Source: Arthrobacter sp. cf158
Lineage (GTDB): Bacteria; Actinomycetota; Actinomycetes; Actinomycetales; Micrococcaceae
Direction: 5' to 3'
Assembly: GCF_900106835.1 (NCBI RefSeq)
Contig: NZ_FNNR01000010.1
Location: 167,188 to 231,187 of the forward strand
Length of the DNA: 64,000 nucleotides
Notes under the pieces: generated by a model
The model's database searches: none
Seen by the model: the letters and a program-made list of their open reading frames with translations, nothing else
Told to the model about the DNA's origin: nothing
In this document: positions 30,661 to 38,516 of the stretch, in pieces
Position numbering within the stretch: the first letter of the stretch is position 1
How the letters are laid out: every line of letters begins with the position of its first letter
Program-made: the position numbers and the translations under genes

Positions 30661-31443
30661 ATGGGTGCCGTTGTGGTGGATCCGGGGTCCTTGACCCTTG
30701 TACTTAGTCCCGGGCAGGTTTTGGACCGTGCATCCCTGCATTTGGCCAACGCCCTGTTGGGAAACCGGGACTCTGCCGCCGGCCTCGAAGTGCTGGTGGG
30801 TGGCCTCCGGCTCCGCTTCGTCACCGGAACGTCCATTGCCGTCACCGGCGCCGAGGGCTTGGTGACGCTCAACGGTGCCGAGCTGCCCCTGAACACGGCA
30901 GTCCGGGTGGCTCCCGGCGCAGTCCTGGAATGTGCTCCGGCGTTGTTCGGGATCCGGTACTACGTGGCCGTGCAGGGAGGCATTCCGGTCCAATCTGAAC
31001 CATTGCGCGCCGGTGCATCCCTCACCTTTGGGCCGCCCCACGGACACGCTCCGCGGTTGGATCACGCACCGGCTCGACGGGCAGTGGACCCCAAACGGCC
31101 GGTGGTGGCCCGGGTTTCCCGCTCAGCCCACGCCACCATTGACGACGCCGGCACGTGGCTGCGGTTGACCACAGAACCATGGATTCTCTCCCCGGAGTCG
31201 GACCGGGTGGGGGCGCGGTTGGTGGGCCGGCCGCTGGGGGTGACTGCAGCTCCAGCAGCCCAGCCCCAACCGTTGACTTCCGGCTCGGTCCTGTTGCCGC
31301 CGTCGGGCCTTCCTGTCATTGCACTGGCCGGGCACCCGGCCACGGCGGAGTCGCCTGTGATCGCGGTGGTCCGCGACGAAGACCTGGACATGATCGGCCA
31401 AGCAAGGCCGGGACAGATGGTGCATCTACTGGGAGGCGCGTGA
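30661..31443 (+). CDS. pxpC: 5-oxoprolinase subunit C / biotin-dependent carboxyltransferase-like (KipA family)
   Basis: 260 aa with GAGGAG seven bases before the ATG. The KipA/AHS2 signature includes VVDPGSLTLVLSP, DRASLHLANALLGN, GLEVLVGGLRLRF, TVRVAPGAVLECA-like RVAPGAVLECAP and RYYVAVQGGI. Near the C-terminus are SDRVGARLVGRPL and SGSVLLPPSGLPVIAL. It is some 30-40 residues shorter than usual for KipA/PxpC. It lies 51 nt after pxpA. The usual middle partner PxpB (AHS1/KipI) is absent between or beside them. Confidence 0.88.
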   Translation: MGAVVVDPGSLTLVLSPGQVLDRASLHLANALLGNRDSAAGLEVLVGGLRLRFVTGTSIAVTGAEGLVTLNGAELPLNTAVRVAPGAVLECAPALFGIRYYVAVQGGIPVQSEPLRAGASLTFGPPHGHAPRLDHAPARRAVDPKRPVVARVSRSAHATIDDAGTWLRLTTEPWILSPESDRVGARLVGRPLGVTAAPAAQPQPLTSGSVLLPPSGLPVIALAGHPATAESPVIAVVRDEDLDMIGQARPGQMVHLLGGA

Positions 31444-32249
31444 TGCTGAAGGAAATCGCTGAGGGCGTTCTGGTTCACCAGAGCGAGTTCATCCAGAGTA
31501 ATTCCTTGGTGGTCCAGGGACGGGAAGGCGTACTGCTCATCGACCCCGGGATAACCGCAGCTGAGATGGCATCCCTCGCCGAGGATCTCCACGGGCTGGG
31601 CCAGCAGGTGGTGGCGGGTTTCTCGACGCATCCTGATTGGGACCATGTGCTGTGGCACCCCGATTTCGGCCACCCGCCACGCTACGGGACAGCCCGCTGT
31701 GCGGACTCCATTCAGGGAGTGCTGAAGCGGGCCGACTGGCGGGAACTCGTCGCGGAGGGGCTGCCCCCGGAACACGCCCACCAAATTCCCATGGAGCTGC
31801 TGGGGCTCATTTCCGGGCTCCCTGCCGATGCGGCGGAGATCCCCTGGGATGGCCCCACCGTCCGGATCCTTGAACACCAGGGCCATGCGCCAGGTCACGC
31901 GGGATTGCTCATCGAGGAACGCGGAGTCCTGGTGGCCGGGGACATGCTGTCCGATACCTTGATGCCTTTCCTGGACCTTCAAGCCGAGGATCCGATCACC
32001 GACTACCTCGCCGGGCTGCGGCTGTTCGAAAGCGTGGCGGATGACGTCAGCCTGGTGGTCCCAGGGCATGGCTCGGTAGGTGTGGGCCAACTGCGGGCTC
32101 GCATCGCGCAGGACCGCTCGTACGTGGAGGCCCTCCGTGACGGCCGGGCTGCTGACGATCCCCGCGTCAGTCCGGGGGCCCCGCTGGAGTGGCTGGCCGA
32201 TGTGCACCAATGGCAGGTCCAGCAGCTCGCTGAAAAGGGGCGCGGGTAA
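31443..32249 (+). CDS. MBL-fold metallo-hydrolase with variant metal motif
   Basis: 268 aa. The ATG overlaps the pxpC stop by one base (TGATG) and follows GGGAGG, so co-translation is likely. Fold landmarks: VLLIDPGITAAEM, the metal motif THPDWDH near residue 62, HAPGHAGLLIEERGVLVAGDML near 142 and VVPGHGSVG near 203. The canonical HxHxDH reads H-P-D-W-D-H, so the second metal-1 His is Asp. The remaining metal residues are present, so an altered or mixed metal site is more likely than inactivity. The position suggests a metabolic hydrolase or lactonase accompanying pxpAC, but the substrate is unknown. Confidence 0.82.
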   Translation: MLKEIAEGVLVHQSEFIQSNSLVVQGREGVLLIDPGITAAEMASLAEDLHGLGQQVVAGFSTHPDWDHVLWHPDFGHPPRYGTARCADSIQGVLKRADWRELVAEGLPPEHAHQIPMELLGLISGLPADAAEIPWDGPTVRILEHQGHAPGHAGLLIEERGVLVAGDMLSDTLMPFLDLQAEDPITDYLAGLRLFESVADDVSLVVPGHGSVGVGQLRARIAQDRSYVEALRDGRAADDPRVSPGAPLEWLADVHQWQVQQLAEKGRG

Positions 32250-32252
32250 GCC

Positions 32253-32288
32253 CTGAACCTACCCGAACAGCTGAACCTACCCGAAAAG
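32253..32288. repeat. 18-bp tandem duplication spanning the DUF445 stop codon
   Basis: Units 32253-32270 and 32271-32288 differ at one base. Read on the minus strand, each unit encodes L-F-G-stop followed by GTTCAG. The second copy on the minus strand therefore begins with a duplicate of the gene's last codons and stop. Confidence 0.85.
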
Positions 32289-33644
32289 CAGGTGCGCCAC
32301 GGTGAAGATTGCCAGCCCCGCCAGCGCACCCACCACTGTGCCGTTAATCCGGATGTACTGAAGGTCCTTGCCCACCTGCAGCTCGATCTTCTGCGACGTT
32401 TCCTGGGCATCCCACCGTGCCACGGTGTCCGAGATGACGCCGGCGATGTCCGAACGGTAGGTGTTGACGAGGTAGCCGGCGGCATCGCCGATCCAGGCGT
32501 TGACCTTGCCCGCGAGTTCGTCGTCGTTGACCAGCCGCGATCCGAAGTCGCGTACGGCACCCTTGAAACGCTGGCTCAGTTCGCTGTCGGGATCGTCGAC
32601 GGCGTTGAGCAGCGCGGTCTTCACCGTTCCCCAGGTGCGGGAGGCCAGTTCCCGGACTTCGGGGTCGCCAAGGATCTGCGACTTGATGGTCTCGGCACGC
32701 TCGATCATGGCGGGATCGTGCTGCAGGTCCTGCGCCAGATCCGTGAGGTACGCGTCAATGGACTGGCGCACCTGGTGGTTTTGATCGGACTGGACTGCGC
32801 GGACAAACTTGGACAGTTCAACGTAGACCCTGTCTCCCACCAGACCGTCCACGAAGGTGGGCACCCACAGCGGAGACCGGTCGGAGACCAGCCTGTTCAC
32901 CGTGGCATGGTTGGCGTCCACCCAGTCGGCGGCGCGGTCAACCAGCAGGTCAACCAGCTTGTGGTGGTGTCCGTCAGCGAAGATCCGTTCGGCCATCCGT
33001 CCCACGGGCGGGCCCCACGGCGGGGTGAGCAGGTGCTTGCGGACCATTCCCTCAATGACGGCCTGCACGTCGTCATCATTCAGCACCGTGAACGCGCCAC
33101 GGATGATCGCGCCGCCTTCCTTGGCAACGCGCTCTGCGCCGCCCGGGGCTGACAGCCACGTCCCGGCTTTCCGGGCAATATCGATGCTGGCCAACTTGTC
33201 CTGCACCACCTCCTGCGACAGGAAGTTGCTTTCCACGAAGTCGCTGAGGGATTCGCCGATCTGGTCCTTGCGGCGCGGAATGATGGCAGTGTGCGGGATT
33301 TTCAGGCCCATGGGGTACTTGAACAGCGCGGTCACGGCGAACCAGTCGGCCAGGGCGCCCACCATGCCGCCTTCAGCTGCCGCCCGGACGTACTCCAGCC
33401 ACGGGTACTGCTTCTGAAACGCGAAAGCCAGCGTGAAGATCACAGCCATGGCGATCAACAGGCCCAGTGCCAGCCTCTTCATGCGGAGAAGGGCAGCCGC
33501 TTTTTCAAGATCACCAGCGGAAAGACCGACGACGGCGGAACGGCCCCGCGCGCGTGCGGCACCTGTCGCCGGGGCCGGGGCCGGGGCCGGGGTGGTGGGG
33601 TTGGTGACGTCTTCGGTTGGGATTTGTTCAGAGTTCACCTGCAT
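32277..33644 (-). CDS. DUF445 family membrane protein (YjiN-like)
   Basis: 455 aa. After a Pro/Ala-rich N-terminus, a hydrophobic hairpin (LALGLLIAMAVIFTLAFAF) starts near residue 57. It is followed by the DUF445 core: YVRAAAEGGMVGALADWFAVTALFKYPMGLKIPHTAIIPRRKDQIGESL, spread over residues ~85-135. A long helical region and a C-terminal membrane helix (INGTVVGALAGLAIFTVAHLLF) follow. Function is not established for this family. It is divergent from the GDPD gene with only 50 nt between them. Confidence 0.88.
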   Translation of the reverse strand: MQVNSEQIPTEDVTNPTTPAPAPAPATGAARARGRSAVVGLSAGDLEKAAALLRMKRLALGLLIAMAVIFTLAFAFQKQYPWLEYVRAAAEGGMVGALADWFAVTALFKYPMGLKIPHTAIIPRRKDQIGESLSDFVESNFLSQEVVQDKLASIDIARKAGTWLSAPGGAERVAKEGGAIIRGAFTVLNDDDVQAVIEGMVRKHLLTPPWGPPVGRMAERIFADGHHHKLVDLLVDRAADWVDANHATVNRLVSDRSPLWVPTFVDGLVGDRVYVELSKFVRAVQSDQNHQVRQSIDAYLTDLAQDLQHDPAMIERAETIKSQILGDPEVRELASRTWGTVKTALLNAVDDPDSELSQRFKGAVRDFGSRLVNDDELAGKVNAWIGDAAGYLVNTYRSDIAGVISDTVARWDAQETSQKIELQVGKDLQYIRINGTVVGALAGLAIFTVAHLLFG

Positions 33645-33694
33645 TAGCCCAGCGTAGCCCCCGCGTGTCCAGCCAGGTGGGCTACCGTGTCCCC

Positions 33695-34582
33695 ATGACT
33701 AGCGACGACTTCGCCCCTGGCCGGCCCAAGGTCTACGCCCACCGCGGTGCCAGCGCTGCTTTCGCAGAGCACACCCGCGCCGCCTATCTGAAGGCAATCG
33801 CTGATGGCGCCGACGGTGTGGAGTGCGATGTCCATCTGACCCGGGATCAGCATGTGGTGCTGCTGCACGACGCCAACCTGGACAGGACATCCACCGGGAC
33901 AGGGCCAGTGGCAGAGCACACCTTGGAGGAGCTCAGGGCGTTGGACTTCTCCTCGTGGAAGGGCGCACGGATTCCGGAGGCCTACGGGGGAGTGTCTGAT
34001 CAGTTCCTCACCTTGCCGGAGTTGCTGGACATCCTGCGCGGGGCGGGACGCGAGATAGGCCTGGCGATCGAGCTCAAACACCCCAGCCCTTACAAACTGA
34101 AGTTGGAGGAGCGAGTTCTGGCCCTGTTGGAGGATGAGGGATGGACTCCGGAAGAATCACGGCTGGAGAACATCCGGATCTCCTTCATGAGCTTCGATAC
34201 AGACTCGGTCCAGCGGCTTCTGCAGAGTGTTCCGGGACAGCACATCTGCCAGTTGGTGGATGACTTCACTGTGAAGGAGATCCGGGAGGAGCTCGGCTTG
34301 GGATTCCTTACCGGAGGTGCGGTGGCCAATGTCATGCGGGCAACCCAGCTCGAGGCTGAACGCGTTCTGGACGAAGGCGAAGTGGACATTGCCGGCCCGG
34401 GCATTGAATACGTGAGGGAGCATGCCCGCAACGTTCAGCGTTGGTTGGAAGCGGGCCGCATTTTCCGGGTGTGGACCGTTGACTCGGAAAAAGACGTTGC
34501 TCTCTGCCAGGGCCTGGGCATCCAGGAGATCACCACCAACAAGCCGGCGCAGGTGCTCGCGCAGCTCATGGTCTCCAGCTGA
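33695..34582 (+). CDS. Glycerophosphodiester phosphodiesterase family protein
   Basis: 295 aa. GDPD motifs: KVYAHRGASAAFAEHT (the HRG box, residue ~14), GVECDVHLTRDQHVVLLHDANLDRTSTG (metal-binding E-x-D and catalytic His, ~40-66), and later LAIELKHP near 125 and GIQEITTNKP near the C-terminus. The common ENT is EHT here. It hydrolyses glycerophosphodiesters to glycerol 3-phosphate and alcohol. No signal peptide is seen, so it is a cytoplasmic form. Confidence 0.92.
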   Translation: MTSDDFAPGRPKVYAHRGASAAFAEHTRAAYLKAIADGADGVECDVHLTRDQHVVLLHDANLDRTSTGTGPVAEHTLEELRALDFSSWKGARIPEAYGGVSDQFLTLPELLDILRGAGREIGLAIELKHPSPYKLKLEERVLALLEDEGWTPEESRLENIRISFMSFDTDSVQRLLQSVPGQHICQLVDDFTVKEIREELGLGFLTGGAVANVMRATQLEAERVLDEGEVDIAGPGIEYVREHARNVQRWLEAGRIFRVWTVDSEKDVALCQGLGIQEITTNKPAQVLAQLMVSS

Positions 34583-34618
34583 CTTTGGGGGTTACCGCGC
34601 TTGTGATTGAGTGGTCTC

Positions 34619-35053
34619 ATGTCATTTCGCTGGTCAGCACAAGCAACCCGAACCACCTCCGCAGTCGCTTTAAGCGGATTGCTCCTGGCCAGCGCCGCAA
34701 AGCACTTCCGCAATCCCAAGTTCTACTATCCTGTGGTTCCGGATTACCTGTGCCGCAAGGATGAGCCGGGCAGCCTTCCCAACGGTCCCCTGGCAGTTAT
34801 GTCCCGCGAGGAATGGGTTGCGTCGTCGGGCCTGCTTGAGGTGGCCGCCGCCGTCGGGCTTTTGATTCCGGCGACGCGAAAGGTTGCCGCGGACGCGACC
34901 ACCGCGATGTTTGCTGCATTCCTTGCCGGGCATATTGATGCCCTGCGACGCGCCTACGGGCCCCATGGCACTGCCAATGAGCGCCGCATCCACACTGTTC
35001 GGCTGCCCCTCCAGATTCCACTCATCCTCTGGTCGTGGAGCCTGCGGAAATGA
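34619..35053 (+). CDS. DoxX-like membrane protein
   Basis: 144 aa with three to four hydrophobic segments. The N-terminal helix (SAVALSGLLLASAAKHF) is followed by a loop FYYPVVPDYLCRKDEP and then WVASSGLLEVAAAVGLLIPATRK. The GLLEVAAAVGLLIPxTR motif is characteristic of DoxX-like proteins, whose function is mostly unknown. Its stop overlaps the azlC start by ATGA, which places it in the same transcript as azlCD. Confidence 0.75.
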   Translation: MSFRWSAQATRTTSAVALSGLLLASAAKHFRNPKFYYPVVPDYLCRKDEPGSLPNGPLAVMSREEWVASSGLLEVAAAVGLLIPATRKVAADATTAMFAAFLAGHIDALRRAYGPHGTANERRIHTVRLPLQIPLILWSWSLRK

Positions 35054-35808
35054 CCAGCGGTCCTGCTCCCATGAAACTCAGGGAGTCGCCGGCGTTCAAA
35101 ATCGCAGTCTCCCTGAGCATCGCCACGGGTCTTTACGGTGTGTCGTTCGGAGCCCTCGCGGTTGCGTCGGGATTTGATTTCTGGCAGACGATGGTGCTGA
35201 GCCTCCTGCTGTTCAGCGGCGGATCGCAGTTCGCGTTCATCGGCGTCGTGGCGGGTGGCGGCTCCGGGGTTGCGGCCATGACGGCCAGTGCCCTCCTGGG
35301 TCTCCGCAACGGCATTTATGGCATGCAGATCAATGCGATGCTGCGCCCCGGGGGTTGGAAACGTTACATCTCTGCGCACATCACCATCGATGAATCGACC
35401 GCTACGGCGTCCGGCCAGTCGGATCCTGACGAGCAACGGCGCGGTTTCTGGACTGCGGGCATCGGTATATTCATTTTGTGGAATATCTTTACGGCCATCG
35501 GGGCATTGGCCGGGGATGCCATGGGAGATCCTAAACAGTGGGGCTTGGACGGTGCTGCCGTTGCGGCGTTCCTGGCTTTGCTGTGGCCGCGGCTGAAAGG
35601 CCGCGAACCGTGGGCTATCGCCGCTGCGTGCGCCTTGGCCACCATCCTGGCCGTGCCGTTCGTGCCATCAGGGGTTCCCATTCTGGTGGCGGCCGTGGTG
35701 GCCGGTGTGATCGGCTGGTTCAGCCACGCCCGCATGGATGAAGGGCTTGAGCCGGATGTTGATCCCTACGCGGAGAAGCACCAGCGCGATCACGAGGGCA
35801 AGAAATGA
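35050..35808 (+). CDS. azlC: AzlC family branched-chain amino acid exporter large subunit
   Basis: 252 aa. The start MTSGPAPMKLRESPAF overlaps the upstream stop (ATGA). Several hydrophobic helices are present, with family motifs ATGLYGVSFGALAVASGFDFWQTM, FSGGSQFAFIGVVAGGGS and ALLGLRNGIYGMQINAML near residue 90. AzlC with AzlD forms a branched-chain amino acid exporter in characterised bacteria. The C-terminus is charged (YAEKHQRDHEGKK). Confidence 0.9.
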   Translation: MTSGPAPMKLRESPAFKIAVSLSIATGLYGVSFGALAVASGFDFWQTMVLSLLLFSGGSQFAFIGVVAGGGSGVAAMTASALLGLRNGIYGMQINAMLRPGGWKRYISAHITIDESTATASGQSDPDEQRRGFWTAGIGIFILWNIFTAIGALAGDAMGDPKQWGLDGAAVAAFLALLWPRLKGREPWAIAAACALATILAVPFVPSGVPILVAAVVAGVIGWFSHARMDEGLEPDVDPYAEKHQRDHEGKK

Positions 35809-36116
35809 ACCTTTGGCTATGGATCCTTATCGCTTGCGCCCTGGCGTACCTCACCAAACTGGTGGGGTACTTTGTCCCGGCCAAGCTGCTGGAGAGTCCA
35901 CGGATCATGCACGTGGCCGGCACCATGACCATTGGCTTGCTGGCGTCCTTGACGGCCGTGAACGCGGTGGCGTCGGGACAAGGCTTGGTCCTGGATGCCC
36001 GCATCGGAGCCTTGGTGGCGGCCGCCGTCGCATTGTGGCTTCGCGCGCCGTTCCTCGTAGTAGTCATTTCCGGTGCTGCTGCTGCGGCCGTGCTCAGGCT
36101 GCTGGGCTGGGGCTAA
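35805..36116 (+). CDS. azlD: AzlD family small subunit
   Basis: 103 aa. Its ATG overlaps the azlC stop by 4 nt. It has three to four hydrophobic helices, with the AzlD motif LWILIACALAYLTKLVGYFVP at the start and PRIMHVAGTMTIGLLASLTAVN near residue 30. Partner of AzlC. The stop lies 3 nt from that of the convergent TetR gene. Confidence 0.9.
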   Translation: MNLWLWILIACALAYLTKLVGYFVPAKLLESPRIMHVAGTMTIGLLASLTAVNAVASGQGLVLDARIGALVAAAVALWLRAPFLVVVISGAAAAAVLRLLGWG

Positions 36117-36119
36117 GAG

Positions 36120-36749
36120 CTAGACCGTCTCTGTAAACGTCACGCCCGGAATGCCCGACTGCTCCGGGAGCGGACGGGAAGGGCGTTCGGTCCGGATGGC
36201 ATCCTCGATCAAGGCCACAGGGCGCTTCCAGGCCTCAGACCCGGGTTCCATGGTGTCCACCGCGCCGATGAGCATGGCCACCAGCCGGACCATGTCCTCA
36301 ATGGTGATGTCGCGCCGCAATGAACCCTGGCCCTGGCCGCGCTCAAGCAGAGTGGCCATGGAACCGATGAGCCCTCCGGTGATGCCCATCAGGAGTCCGC
36401 GTCGGCCGGCGACGGCGTCCAGGAGGTTTGCGTCGTCGCTGGCTACCTTCATCACGGCATCGATGACGTTGATGAGTCCTTCGGCGGCGTCCATGCCGTC
36501 GAGCGCAGCTGCGGCCACCGGATCCACGTGCAGGCGCAATTGCCGGGACAGCGCGGCCAGGACCAGTTGCTCTTTGTCCGAGAAGTTGCGGAACAGCGTC
36601 GCGGGGCCAACTCCAGCGGTGGCGGCGATGGTCTGCAGGGGGACTTCGGGACCGTGTTCCCGGAAGCACTGCCTGGCAGCGGTAATGATTTTGTCCACAT
36701 TGCGTGCGGCATCTGCCCTGAGGGGCTTGCGTTCAGAGGGCTGTTCCAT
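36120..36749 (-). CDS. TetR-family transcriptional regulator
   Basis: 209 aa from MEQPSERKPLRADAARNVDK. The HTH is IITAARQCFREHGPEVPLQTIAATAGVGPATLFRNFSDKEQLVLAAL. The C-terminal domain contains GRRGLLMGITGGLIGSMATLLERG, as in the SbtR/YcdC-like group. An upstream in-frame extension to 36833 looks spurious. The target is unknown; both neighbours are convergent or divergent single units. Confidence 0.87.
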   Translation of the reverse strand: MEQPSERKPLRADAARNVDKIITAARQCFREHGPEVPLQTIAATAGVGPATLFRNFSDKEQLVLAALSRQLRLHVDPVAAAALDGMDAAEGLINVIDAVMKVASDDANLLDAVAGRRGLLMGITGGLIGSMATLLERGQGQGSLRRDITIEDMVRLVAMLIGAVDTMEPGSEAWKRPVALIEDAIRTERPSRPLPEQSGIPGVTFTETV

Positions 36750-36841
36750 GTTTGTCAGAGTAGCAATGCAGGCGTGCTGGCCCGTTGTTACGCGGGAGTA
36801 CGTTGTTATATGACAAACCGGTACGTGAAACACTGGATTTC

Positions 36842-37174
36842 ATGTTGCTTGCATTCTCTGTCGCGCCTTCGGGCCAGCCCGCTTCCGCCGCCAATGACGG
36901 ACCCACCCCTGATGCCTCTGTGCACGATGCCGTTGCCGCGGCCGTCAAGATCGTCCGTGATTCCGGCCTGCCCAACCACACCGATTCCATGTTCACCACC
37001 ATTGAGGGTGAATGGGATGAGGTATTCGACGTCGTCAAGCGTGCCACGGAGGCCGTTGGCCGCTACGGAAGCCGCGTCTCCCTGGTGATCAAGGCCGACA
37101 TCCGCCCCGGCTACAGCGGTGAGCTCACCGGCAAAGTGGAGCGGCTCGAAGACGCCATTTCCGCCACGGACTAG
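36842..37174 (+). CDS. Thiamine-binding protein, MTH1187/YqgV family
   Basis: 110 aa with a ferredoxin-like fold pattern. It begins MLLAFSVAPSG, has HDAVAAAVKIVRDSGLPNHTDSMFTTIEGEWDEVFDVVKRATEAV in the middle and SRVSLVIKADIRPGYSGELTGKVERLE at the end. UPF0045 members bind thiamine-like ligands in structural studies; the physiological role is unclear. The start at 36842 is preferred over the in-frame codon at 36785. Confidence 0.85.
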   Translation: MLLAFSVAPSGQPASAANDGPTPDASVHDAVAAAVKIVRDSGLPNHTDSMFTTIEGEWDEVFDVVKRATEAVGRYGSRVSLVIKADIRPGYSGELTGKVERLEDAISATD

Positions 37175-37214
37175 ATCCTTCCCCCGGGGTACGGCGAGTG
37201 CCAGACTGGGGGCC

Positions 37215-37886
37215 ATGATTGAACACGTGACCGAACCCGGTTGGGTCGACGTCGAGCGTTACCTGACTGACGTCGTCGTCCGTCCCGATCCTGCCCATCA
37301 GCGTGCCCTGACGTCCGCCGTGGAGGCAGGCATGCCAGCCATCGAAGTGGCACCCAACGCGGGCAAGTTGCTGCGGATGCTGGTGCAGATGTCCGGGGCC
37401 AGGCGCGTCCTGGAGATCGGCACCCTTGCCGGATTCAGCAGCATCTGGATGGCGCAGGGACTGCCCGACGACGGCCGCATAGTGACGTGCGAATTCCTCC
37501 AAATGCACGCCGACGTGGCGCGCGCCAACATGGATGCCGCGGGGGTAGGGCACAAAGTGGACATCAGGGTGGGTGCTGCCTTGGACACTCTTCCCGCCTT
37601 GGCTGGCCAGGAATCGTTCGACTTTGTCTTCATCGACGCGGACAAGGAGAACGACTCGAACTACCTGGACTGGGCCATTCGGCTCGGCCACCCGGGCACG
37701 GTGATTGTGGTGGACAATGTCATCTGGGACGGTGCCATCCTTGAGCCCGGGCGGGACGAGGTCAATGCGCCGGGCATCGTGAAGGCATTGGAGATGATGG
37801 GGGAGGATCCCCGCCTGGACGCTACGGCCATTCAGACCGTCGGCAGCAAGGGCTGGGACGGTTTTGCGATAGCGAGGGTGCGGTAG
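37215..37886 (+). CDS. Class I SAM-dependent O-methyltransferase
   Basis: 223 aa of the caffeoyl-CoA O-methyltransferase-like family. SAM motif I is RRVLEIGTLAGFSSIWMAQGL near residue 64. FVFIDADKENDSNYLDWA near 137 holds metal-binding and active-site Asp residues, and GTVIVVDNVIWDGAI follows near 163. It probably methylates a catechol-like small molecule; the substrate is unknown. The GNAT gene starts 4 nt after its stop. Confidence 0.9.
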   Translation: MIEHVTEPGWVDVERYLTDVVVRPDPAHQRALTSAVEAGMPAIEVAPNAGKLLRMLVQMSGARRVLEIGTLAGFSSIWMAQGLPDDGRIVTCEFLQMHADVARANMDAAGVGHKVDIRVGAALDTLPALAGQESFDFVFIDADKENDSNYLDWAIRLGHPGTVIVVDNVIWDGAILEPGRDEVNAPGIVKALEMMGEDPRLDATAIQTVGSKGWDGFAIARVR

Positions 37887-37889
37887 CGC

Positions 37890-38381
37890 ATGGATTTCAC
37901 ACTTCGCCCGGCAACGGTGGACGACGCCGAAGCCATGGCACTCATGCACGTCCAGTCCTGGAAAGAGAGCTACGGGCGCCTGCTGCCCCCTGAGTTCTTC
38001 GAGAAGCAGGAAGCTGCCTTGCCCCATAGGATCGAGCGGTACCGGGATTTCATCGCTGCGGGCCACACCCGGCTGTTGGCCCATGACTCCGAGGGGCACT
38101 TGGTGGGCCTTGGCGCGGCCGGTCCCGGACAAGATGAAGACAGCCCCTGCGAACGGGAACTTTTCATGCTCTATACCCTGGAGCGCATCCATGGCCGCGG
38201 GGTTGGGCAAGCGTTGGTGGACGCCTTGATCGGCGACGGACCTGCCTACTTGTGGGTCCTCGACGACAACCCCCGTGCCCAGGCCTTCTACCGGCGCAAC
38301 GGATTCGCACCCGATGGCAAGCGGCAGCTCTGTGACCCGTCGTGGTTCTCGCTGCCGGAGCATCGGATGGTGCGGCTCTGA
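37890..38381 (+). CDS. GNAT-family N-acetyltransferase
   Basis: 163 aa. N-terminal MDFTLRPATVDDAEAMALMHVQSW, acetyl-CoA-binding motif ERIHGRGVGQALVDALIG near residue 95 and closing motif DNPRAQAFYRRNGFAPDG near 125 are typical of GNATs. The acceptor is unknown. It follows the methyltransferase by 4 nt, probably in one transcript. Confidence 0.9.
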   Translation: MDFTLRPATVDDAEAMALMHVQSWKESYGRLLPPEFFEKQEAALPHRIERYRDFIAAGHTRLLAHDSEGHLVGLGAAGPGQDEDSPCERELFMLYTLERIHGRGVGQALVDALIGDGPAYLWVLDDNPRAQAFYRRNGFAPDGKRQLCDPSWFSLPEHRMVRL

Positions 38382-38516
38382 ATGCTCACGAGCTGTTCCC
38401 AGAGCTGACCCATCTCGATATTGTGATCACGGGCGGTATGGACAAAGATCGTCCGGTTTGGAATCAGGTTCCGATCACCGGGGCCTGAGTACGCCATTCG
38501 ATTCCCGGGAGGAAGC

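Noticed and set aside
31443..32249. MBL-fold gene as the missing PxpB subunit
   Set aside because: The sequence has the metallo-beta-lactamase layout (THPDWDH, GHAPGH-like and PGHGS motifs) and none of the KipI/AHS1 features.
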